DNA of 6,873 nt from a bacterium (GTDB taxonomy: Bacteria; Elusimicrobiota; Elusimicrobia; Elusimicrobiales; UBA9959). The notes below the pieces were generated by a model. That model was given only the letters and a program-made list of their open reading frames with translations. It searched no databases and was not told the DNA's origin. The DNA lies in assembly GCA_021845705.1 (NCBI GenBank), contig JAJZVJ010000131.1, forward strand, positions 1 through 6,873, given 5' to 3'. This document shows positions 1 to 5,654 of the stretch, in pieces (the stretch's first letter is position 1; each line of letters starts with the position of its first letter). Made by a program: the position numbers and the translations under genes.

Positions 1-498
1 CAGGACCAGGCGCAGCTCGGGCGACTGCCCCCTTTTTTTAAGGGAGAAAATATTGCGCAGGCCAGCCAGGGTCTCGGCGAAACTGCCTCGCACCCCGGTA
101 ACGGCGTCGTGCCGGGCCGCGGTGGAGCCGTGCAGCGAGACCGCCACTGAAAAGGGCGAACCTGCGGCCCTCAGCGCCGCCCCGGTGAAATCGGGGTCCG
201 AGAAACGGCGGCCGTTGGACAGGAGCGCCAGTTCCCTTCCCGGGTTCCGCTTCCTGAAATACGCCAGCAGTTTTAAAAAATCCGGGTGGAGGGACGGTTC
301 GCCGCCTGTCAGGTTCAGCGCGGCCGGGTCCGCGGCGTTCTTGGCGTAAGCCGCGGTGCGGCCGGCCAGGTAGGACTCGAACCTTTTTATCTGCGCGGCC
401 AGGCCGTAACGCCCGGGGGACGGCCGGGAAAAGGAGGCCGCGTTCGCGCACATGACGCAAAGGTTATCGCATTTGTTCCAGACCGGGATATCGGGCAT
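1..498 (-). CDS. Radical SAM protein, MoaA/SPASM-like, 3'-truncated by the window
   Basis: An open frame on the minus strand starts at ATG 498 and continues without a stop to base 1 (exactly 166 codons), so the C-terminal part is missing. An in-frame TAG at 514-516 lies just upstream and no other start codon falls between, which fixes the start. The N-terminus has the canonical radical SAM cluster motif NKCDNLCVMCAN with Cys10, Cys14 and Cys17 (CX3CX2C), which binds the [4Fe-4S] that cleaves S-adenosylmethionine. It is followed by LNLTGGEPSLHPDF (61-74), whose GGEP contacts SAM, then ALLSNGRRF (91-99) and SVAVSLHGSTAARHDAVTG (117-135), patterns common in the MoaA/SPASM-type group. Whether a C-terminal SPASM or twitch domain exists cannot be seen. 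The gene begins 56 bp after the preceding stop; the ribosome site is poor (AGGA about 13 bases upstream). Substrate unknown. It is probably co-transcribed with the sulfatase-fold genes, though the larger gap makes coupling less certain. Confidence 0.88.
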   Translation of the reverse strand, partial: MPDIPVWNKCDNLCVMCANAASFSRPSPGRYGLAAQIKRFESYLAGRTAAYAKNAADPAALNLTGGEPSLHPDFLKLLAYFRKRNPGRELALLSNGRRFSDPDFTGAALRAAGSPFSVAVSLHGSTAARHDAVTGVRGSFAETLAGLRNIFSLKKRGQSPELRLVL

Positions 499-554
499 AT
501 TGCTTGGGTAGTCCTAAAAGGCGTCAGCGCGGCCGCGGACGGGCGGGGCGCACC
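499..554 (-). other. 56-bp intergenic gap, the longest in the window
   Basis: This stretch separates the third sulfatase-fold gene from the downstream radical SAM gene. It is GC-rich and holds a GCGGCCGC palindrome, but no stem-loop followed by a T run and no convincing -10/-35 pair on the minus strand. I see no terminator, so read-through into the radical SAM gene is likely. Confidence 0.5.
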
Positions 555-1988
555 TCACCGGCCCGCCGGGCTTTTGGCCATGCCGGGCATAGTTTCATAA
601 AACTCGCGCTGTTCCGCCGCGGCGTGCTTCATGTCCGCGCCGAACTTCCCTTTCGCGGGAAGAGTCCCTCCGGATGAAACTGCGGCGTCGGCCGCCAGGC
701 GGGCGAACAGTTTTTCCTCCAGCGCGGCGGCGGTTCCCTTTTCGGCCCCGGCAAGGTCGTGTTTTTCCCCCGGGTCTTTTTCAAGGTCGTACAATTCCGT
801 CCCGCGGGCGGTACGGAGAAGTTTCCAGCGGGCCGAACGTATCGCCTTTCCGCCTACGGAACTTTCACTGAAAGCGTAGTCTTCCTCCGGGGCGGGCCCT
901 TCCCCGGTGACCAGCGGCTTGAGGCTGCGCCCCTGGGCGTCCTCAGCCGGAGGAATACCGGCGAAATCCAGCATGGTCGGCATAAGGTCTATCAGGCGCA
1001 CCTGGCCGGGGATTTCCTTTCTCCCGGAGCCGGGAGCTTTTATTATGAGCGGGACCCTCAGCGTGTCGTCGTAAAGGTTGAAGTCGTGAAAAAAATAATC
1101 GTGGTCGAAAAGGCCCTCGCCATGATCGGCGGTAACTATCACCACGGTCCGGCCCAGCAGTCTATCCTCTCCGAGTTGGCGGAAAAAACCGCCCAGAAGC
1201 CCGTCGGCGTAGTGTATGCCTTCGTCGTAGCGGGCCACGATATGCGCGGCGTCGTCGTCGGTAAGCGTGATGGTACGGCCGTTCCCTGCTCTCATTTTCC
1301 GCTTGTATACCGCGAAGATGGGCGAGTCGGCCTCGGACAGCGCCTTGAACCGCCTGCCGACCTTAAAACCCTTGTCGTACAGCCCGGGCGCGGGAAAAAC
1401 ATAGGGGGTATGCAGGTCGTTGCCGTGCACCACCATCATGAACCTTTCCCCTTTCGCATCCTTCTCTTCCGCCCAGGCGAGGGCGGCGGGGATTGTGTCC
1501 TTGAACGACGCGTCCGTGCGGCCGATGTAAAAATATTTATCAAAACCCTGGTCAAGTTTGAACAGCGGGTTCAGGTTCAGCCCTCCTACGAAAGCCGCTG
1601 TTTTGTAATTGTAGATCCCGAAGATCTTCGCCAGCGTCAGGGCGGAATCCCCCAGCGCGCGGTCCAGGCCGGTCACGCCGTGTTCCGAAACCTCCATGGA
1701 AGTAAAAATGGAGGCGAAGCTTAAAAGCGTGGTCGGCGCCTGGGAGACGGCCTGGCGGAAAACCGCGGCGTCACCGGCGAAAGCGTCTATGTTCGGGCTG
1801 GTCTTCCTGCCGTAGCCGTAAAGAGAAAGATGGTCGGCCCGGAGACAATCTATGACCACGAGTATGATGTTATAACCGGCGGGCCCGGCCGCCTCCGCGC
1901 AGTTCCCGGCGGCCGGAACAAGAACGGATAAAAGCAGAACCGCGCAGACTGACCGCGCGCCCCTCAAAAACTTTCCCGAGACAGCCAT
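555..1988 (-). CDS. Exported sulfatase-fold hydrolase/transferase with Thr nucleophile, active site apparently intact
   Basis: This is the best-preserved of the three paralogues, 477 residues from ATG 1988. Residues 1-31 form a Sec signal peptide (Lys6, Arg9, Arg12, hydrophobic 14-26, cleavage probably near Ala31); the Cys30 context is not a good lipobox. Domain landmarks are VVIDCLRADHLSLYGYG (44-60) with Asp47, nucleophile stretch PTTLLSFASIFTS (85-97) with Thr87 at the formylglycine position, HGNDLHTPY (188-196, His193), RYDEGIHYADG (253-263), VVIVTADHGEGL (282-293, Asp288 and His289), His301 before NLYDDTLRVPLII, and LIDLMPTMLD. This set matches Thr-type members of the alkaline phosphatase superfamily, which include phosphodiesterases and phospho-group transferases. 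True formylglycine sulfatases need CxPxR or SxPxR, absent here. The start is fixed by the signal peptide, by GGAGAG at 1993-1998 and by the TGATG junction. A start 35 codons upstream (2093) is open but would add an Arg-rich leader inside the preceding gene. The C-terminal tail (after about 440) differs from the other two. Substrate unknown. Confidence 0.92.
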   Translation of the reverse strand: MAVSGKFLRGARSVCAVLLLSVLVPAAGNCAEAAGPAGYNIILVVIDCLRADHLSLYGYGRKTSPNIDAFAGDAAVFRQAVSQAPTTLLSFASIFTSMEVSEHGVTGLDRALGDSALTLAKIFGIYNYKTAAFVGGLNLNPLFKLDQGFDKYFYIGRTDASFKDTIPAALAWAEEKDAKGERFMMVVHGNDLHTPYVFPAPGLYDKGFKVGRRFKALSEADSPIFAVYKRKMRAGNGRTITLTDDDAAHIVARYDEGIHYADGLLGGFFRQLGEDRLLGRTVVIVTADHGEGLFDHDYFFHDFNLYDDTLRVPLIIKAPGSGRKEIPGQVRLIDLMPTMLDFAGIPPAEDAQGRSLKPLVTGEGPAPEEDYAFSESSVGGKAIRSARWKLLRTARGTELYDLEKDPGEKHDLAGAEKGTAAALEEKLFARLAADAAVSSGGTLPAKGKFGADMKHAAAEQREFYETMPGMAKSPAGR

Positions 1989-3316
1989 CACTCTCTCCAG
2001 TACCCGGCTTCCCTGAGTTTTCTTTTCATCTCCGGGGACAGCTCGACGCGCGCGCCGTCCGGGCTTCTGCCCGTCCGCGTTGCCCTGCGCCACTTGACCA
2101 GTTTCTGCGCCAGCGAATAGACCATGTCCGGCTTCGCCGCCGCAAGGTCGCGCTTTTCGGCTTTATCGTTCACGAGGTCGAAAAGACTGTATTTCCCGGA
2201 GTCGCAGATAAGCTTCCAGCCGCCGGAGCGTATCATCCATTTGCCGGGCCCGGCCTCGGCATAGACATAGCGGTTGAAATCTTTTCCCGCGGCGCCCGAA
2301 AGAAGCGGCAGCAGGCTGGCGCCCTGCGCGCCGGACGGGACCTTCAGGCCCAGGATATCCAGCACGGTAGGCATAAGGTCTATAAGCTGGGCCTGCGCCG
2401 CGATGCGCGCGCCGCCGGGGGTCCGCGGGTCCCTGATCACCAGCGGCACCCTGACGGCTTCTTCGTACAGGTTGCCCTGCCCGAAACGGTCGAAACTGCC
2501 GCGCTCGCCAAGCTCTTCGCCGTGCTCGGAGGTAAGGATGACCACGGTGCTGCTGGAAAGCCCGAGCTCATCCAGTTTCGCCAGCAGGCCGCCTACGAAC
2601 CCGTCGGAATACGTTATCCCCGCGTCGTACCTGGAGTTTATATAGGCCAGGTCCTCCCCGGTCAGGCGCAGGGTCCCGTCCTTGAAACCCCTCAGGAAAT
2701 CATAACTAAGGCTCTTTCCCTTCAGAGACCCGGAGTAGCCCGGCTCTTTCCCTCCCGGCCAGGGTTTATCGAAAGGAGGATGAATATCGTAAGAATCCAG
2801 GAACAAAAAGAACTTTTCTCCGCGGCGGGCGGCCAGCCAGTCCAGCGCCCGGGGCATTATTTCTTTGAACGAGCCCATGGGCTTTTTCCCGGTATCGTCG
2901 AAATAGACCTCGAAGCCTTTACTCAGCCCGTACAGGCCCGACATATCCAGCCCGCCGGTAAAGGCGGCAGTGCGGTAACCGGCCTCCTTTAGCACGGCGG
3001 CCAGGGTCGTCTCGCCAGGGGCCAGTTTCTGCCCGCGCCCGTAAACACCGTGGCTGTGCACGTATTTGGAGGTGAAGAGCGAGGCGAGGCTGGACAAAGT
3101 CCAATGACTCTGCGCCGCCGCGTGCTCGAAGAGGGCGCCTTCCGAGGCGAGCCTGCTTATATTGGGCGCGGTCTCTTTCCCGTAGCCGTAGGCCGCGAGA
3201 TGGTCGGCCCGCAGTGCGTTAAGGCTTATCAGCACCACGTTCAGGGGCGCCCTTGTCGCGGCGGCGGCCGGGCCCGCCAGCATTGCCGCGCAGAGCATCA
3301 CCTTCAGGACTTTCAT
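1988..3316 (-). CDS. Exported sulfatase-fold protein with altered metal ligands
   Basis: The 442-residue protein starts with a Sec signal peptide (Lys at 2 and 5, hydrophobic 6-20, likely cleavage after the Ala run near residue 20), so it probably acts in the periplasm. The alkaline phosphatase superfamily sulfatase domain follows: LISLNALRADHL (29-40), nucleophile region TLSSLASLFTS (73-83) then SHGV, DSYDIHPPF (174-182, His179), RYDAGITYSDG (229-239), VVILTSEHGEE (258-268), NLYEEAVRVPLVI (282-294) and LIDLMPTVLD. The nucleophile position is Thr73, with no Pro or Arg following it. The usual Asp of the first metal motif is Asn33 and the usual Asp of DHG is Glu264. No His lies just before NLYEE. 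The C-terminus (SPEMKRKLREAGYW) is typical. The start is ATG 3316, with AAAGG seven bases upstream, overlapping the preceding stop as ATGA. The fold is secure; activity may be reduced, altered or lost. Its nearest relative in the window is the gene at 555-1988. Confidence 0.92.
   Translation of the reverse strand: MKVLKVMLCAAMLAGPAAAATRAPLNVVLISLNALRADHLAAYGYGKETAPNISRLASEGALFEHAAAQSHWTLSSLASLFTSKYVHSHGVYGRGQKLAPGETTLAAVLKEAGYRTAAFTGGLDMSGLYGLSKGFEVYFDDTGKKPMGSFKEIMPRALDWLAARRGEKFFLFLDSYDIHPPFDKPWPGGKEPGYSGSLKGKSLSYDFLRGFKDGTLRLTGEDLAYINSRYDAGITYSDGFVGGLLAKLDELGLSSSTVVILTSEHGEELGERGSFDRFGQGNLYEEAVRVPLVIRDPRTPGGARIAAQAQLIDLMPTVLDILGLKVPSGAQGASLLPLLSGAAGKDFNRYVYAEAGPGKWMIRSGGWKLICDSGKYSLFDLVNDKAEKRDLAAAKPDMVYSLAQKLVKWRRATRTGRSPDGARVELSPEMKRKLREAGYWRE
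1993..1998 (-). promoter_or_regulatory. Ribosome binding site deciding the start at 1988
   Basis: The minus strand reads GGAGAGAGTG directly before ATG 1988. GGAG sits six bases from the ATG and lies inside the last codons of the preceding gene (TGG AGA GAG TGA). It is the clearest Shine-Dalgarno in the window, and it selects ATG 1988 over the open upstream start at 2093. The stop and start share one base (TGATG), which suggests termination-reinitiation coupling. Confidence 0.75.
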
Positions 3317-4539
3317 ACGGTCGCCTTTCCCGCGCCGCGCAGCATGCTTTTTATCTGCAGGTGCAGGCTGTCGCCGCAGTTAAAATCCCTCATTTTAGCG
3401 TACTCTTTGCTCTGGTAATACTTCACCTGCAGGGCCAGAAGCCGCCTCTGGTGCAGGTCCCGCAGCGGCGTGCTTTCGGCCTTGAAATGAAAATCGCTCA
3501 GCAGGCGGTAGCTTTCGGCCGGGTATTTGCCGCGGAACTCCTCGAAAGACCGCGTCCCGGGATAAGGCGTCCAGAAATACATCTCGGTCGACGCCGGCTT
3601 ATATTTGACCAGGATGCGGCCTACCGTGTCCAGGTAATATGGCGAGGCCTTATCTTTGCCCCCTTTTACTATCACGTTCAGGTGTATGTTTACCCCGTGC
3701 TTGCGCGCGAGCGCGGCCACCCGCAGCAGCTCGGGATCGTCTTTATAGCCTTCCTGCACGTTAAAACCGAAGGTAAGGCAGAACCAGCCCGCGGCTTTAA
3801 GGCGCTTCATTTTAGCCTCGTTGAAGCCCTCAAGTGGCCCGAGGAAGGAATATATTTTCTTGCCGCTCGCGGCCAGAAGCTTCAGGATCTTGTTGAACTC
3901 CGGGTGCAGGAAAAAGCCTTCATCGCGGATGAACAGGTAGTCGTAGTCATACTTTTCAAGCAGCTTCAGCTCGTCACCGACATAGGAAGCGGGATAAAAT
4001 ATCTTTTTTCCTTTATACGTTGAAAAGATATAACAGTTATCCGCGAAATCGCAAGGGAAAGGGCAGCCCATGAACGTACTGATGGAAAGCGAGTTCCGCC
4101 CGGGAAAAACGTCCGCGTACCAGGCCTCTTTAAGTTTCTCAAGGGGGAATACGCCGCGGTCCATATGGTTATAGCGGAACTCGCCGCGAAAAACCCCTTT
4201 GCCCGGAGCTTTGATTATCTCATCTATATTGTTGCCGAAGCCCGTCACTATCTTGTCCGCCAGCCCCGTAAAATCCGAAGGACAGAGGCTGGGGTGGTAG
4301 CCCCCGGCGATGATCTTTTCTTTCCCGGCCTTTTTAGAGAAGGCCTTGAAATCCGGCAGGCCGCAGGTGAACACGGAGCAGAGATAAAGGTCCCCGCCCG
4401 GCCTGAACTTGTTGTCAAAAACGAATTCGGAGTCCCACTCACGGCTGTCCGGGACGGAATAAAGAACGGAGGGTTCTTTAACGCGCGGCTCTCCGGCCAG
4501 GCTTGGGAAATTATACAGATAGCACTTCTTTTTTTTCAT
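3313..4539 (-). CDS. Radical SAM protein, B12-binding-domain type, with CX3CX5C motif
   Basis: The 408-residue soluble protein has two parts. Residues 45-120 look like the Rossmann-type B12-binding domain that precedes many radical SAM cores, with IIAGGYHPSL (76-85) and then ADKIVTGFGNN (94-104); the DxHxxG cobalamin motif is absent. The radical SAM barrel begins at SISTFMGCPFPCDFADNC (152-169). Its cysteines are 159, 163 and 169, which gives CX3CX5C; the usual third position (166) is Ala. Later barrel strands are visible as YLFIRDEGFFLHPEF (201-215), GFNVQEG (258-264), HLNVIVKGG (286-294) and MYFWTPYPGT (320-329). The ATG at 4539 (MKKKKCYLYN) is preferred. A GTG at 4554 would add five residues and leave only 3 bp after the preceding stop, and neither has a clear ribosome site. 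The stop overlaps the next start as ATGA, so the two are probably translationally coupled. Substrate unknown. The lack of a CxPxR site in the neighbouring sulfatase-fold proteins argues against a sulfatase-maturase role. Confidence 0.85.
   Translation of the reverse strand: MKKKKCYLYNFPSLAGEPRVKEPSVLYSVPDSREWDSEFVFDNKFRPGGDLYLCSVFTCGLPDFKAFSKKAGKEKIIAGGYHPSLCPSDFTGLADKIVTGFGNNIDEIIKAPGKGVFRGEFRYNHMDRGVFPLEKLKEAWYADVFPGRNSLSISTFMGCPFPCDFADNCYIFSTYKGKKIFYPASYVGDELKLLEKYDYDYLFIRDEGFFLHPEFNKILKLLAASGKKIYSFLGPLEGFNEAKMKRLKAAGWFCLTFGFNVQEGYKDDPELLRVAALARKHGVNIHLNVIVKGGKDKASPYYLDTVGRILVKYKPASTEMYFWTPYPGTRSFEEFRGKYPAESYRLLSDFHFKAESTPLRDLHQRRLLALQVKYYQSKEYAKMRDFNCGDSLHLQIKSMLRGAGKATV
3324..3328 (-). 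promoter_or_regulatory. Ribosome binding site for the gene at 1988-3316
   Basis: The minus strand reads AAAGG with seven bases to ATG 3316. It lies within the final codons of the radical SAM gene, whose TGA overlaps the ATG by four bases (ATGA). Confidence 0.55.
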
Positions 4540-4557
4540 TGCTTGTGTCCGCACCCA

Positions 4558-5634
4558 TCAGGCCCTGTCTTTGCGAGCGCGCTTCCTCTCGGGACCGCGC
4601 AGGATATCCCTGCAGTAGGCACATTGGTAGCAGTTGTGTTTACAGGCCGTCCTGACGTTGAAGAAATCGTCCGGGTAAGGTTCCAGGTAGCGGGCCGCCT
4701 CTTCCTCCGGGGCGTCGGGCCGGGTCCCGTTGTCCCGCAGGAACCGCCCGGAGAAGATGGACCCGCCGAAAGAGGACTGCATCCCCCTGGCCAGCGACAC
4801 GTCCGTCTCGTTTATATACTCGGCCAGCACGCCCGCGATGAAGTCGTTCCCCACCGGCTCGCCGTGCACCCCGCGCGTGGCTATCTTGAATTCATCCACC
4901 AGGCCGCAGTACCGGGCCAGGAATTTAGGCGGGATATACTGCCCGGTCAGGAACCGCCAGTGCTGTCCCGGGGAGAGCTTGCTGCAGTAGAACCGGCTCT
5001 GGTCGAAGCTGGTCCCGAGCCCCATCGTCATGGAGCAGGAATGGAAGCCCTGGTCCGGGCATTCGAAGACGCAGCCCTCGTTGACCATCAGCTTGAGCCT
5101 CAGCGCGGGAAAAGCTTTCCGCACGGACCTTATGTATTCCAGGTCGAAGGTCCTGCGCCTGCCTATATTGTAAGAGGTTACGAGGCCTTTTGTGTCCCGC
5201 TCCATCAGCTGATAAAGCTGGTTAAGGGAATTTATATCGTTGATGATGGAAATATTCAGTTCGTATTTCCCCAGCCGGATGAACTCGTCGGTTATGAACG
5301 TGCCGTTGGCGGTGATAACGTCCGGCTTGAGAAGATCCGCTATCTTCACCAGTTTCGGGAGAATACCGGCGTCGGAGATGCCGTCGAAATTATAGACCAG
5401 GTTGAACTCTATCTTCTCTGCCTTGAGTTTCCGGCGGAAGTCCAGCAGCCGCGCGGGGGTGATATCAGGGGAGAACCTGGCGCTGGAAACGCCGAACGAA
5501 ACCCCGGGCGCGGAGTACACGGAGGAAATATATTTTTTAAACGGCAGGATGATCCGGCCGAAAAAATCCTTGTCCCCGTTATAGCCCACGCTGAGCTTGC
5601 GGTAATATTTTTTATTGGCTTTTATGGCGTCCAT
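4558..5634 (-). CDS. Peptidase U32-like TIM-barrel protein with two cysteine clusters
   Basis: This 358-residue protein has no signal peptide or membrane segment and is presumably cytoplasmic. The pattern LSVGYNGD (14-21), an FNLVYN stretch (77-82), VITANGTF (107-113), LKLMVNEGCVFECP (180-193) with FHSC, and DEFKIATRG (247-255) resembles U32 peptidase-like proteins, whose characterised members UbiU/UbiV, TrhP and RlhA are Fe-S proteins of RNA or quinone hydroxylation and not proven proteases. Cysteines lie at 188, 192, 200, 217 and 243. A separate C-terminal CX3CX2CX2C group is at 331-341 (CKHNCYQCAYC). Together they could hold one or two Fe-S clusters. I chose ATG 5634: the reading frame stays open to 5721, but that start would overlap the upstream gene by 67 bp with a low-complexity leader, while 5634 follows the upstream stop by 20 bp. 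The ribosome site there is weak (GGGAT). The family call comes from remembered motif patterns. The reaction is unknown; an O2-independent hydroxylation or other Fe-S role is only inference. Confidence 0.75.
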   Translation of the reverse strand: MDAIKANKKYYRKLSVGYNGDKDFFGRIILPFKKYISSVYSAPGVSFGVSSARFSPDITPARLLDFRRKLKAEKIEFNLVYNFDGISDAGILPKLVKIADLLKPDVITANGTFITDEFIRLGKYELNISIINDINSLNQLYQLMERDTKGLVTSYNIGRRRTFDLEYIRSVRKAFPALRLKLMVNEGCVFECPDQGFHSCSMTMGLGTSFDQSRFYCSKLSPGQHWRFLTGQYIPPKFLARYCGLVDEFKIATRGVHGEPVGNDFIAGVLAEYINETDVSLARGMQSSFGGSIFSGRFLRDNGTRPDAPEEEAARYLEPYPDDFFNVRTACKHNCYQCAYCRDILRGPERKRARKDRA

Positions 5635-5654
5635 ATTATCCCGTGGGCCGGCGG

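Noticed and set aside
38..460. A 140-codon minus-strand open frame with a very Arg/Pro-rich product
   Set aside because: It is the wrong frame of the radical SAM gene at 1-498, which has the CX3CX2C and GGEP motifs in the adjacent frame.
505..554. Possible terminator around the GCGGCCGC palindrome
   Set aside because: No stable longer stem and no T run follow it on the minus strand; the palindrome alone is expected by chance in GC-rich DNA.
759..1724. A 321-codon plus-strand open frame opposite the sulfatase-fold gene at 555-1988
   Set aside because: The opposite strand has intact family motifs throughout. The plus-strand product shows no domain and no credible start context.
1989..2093. 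A 35-codon N-terminal extension of the third sulfatase-fold protein (start at 2093)
   Set aside because: It would put an Arg-rich leader before a clean signal peptide and overlap the upstream gene by 106 bp, while ATG 1988 has a good ribosome binding site and a TGATG junction.
555..3316. Recent tandem duplication or direct repeats between the sulfatase-fold genes
   Set aside because: Only short matches at conserved motifs (for example the stretches encoding RADHL and LIDLMPT) are shared. The proteins differ widely elsewhere, so the duplication is old and no repeat is annotated.
3313..4539. Sulfatase-maturase (anSME) role for the neighbouring radical SAM protein
   Set aside because: No sulfatase-fold protein here has a CxPxR or SxPxR target, and this protein has a B12-binding-like N-terminus and no visible SPASM cysteine pattern.
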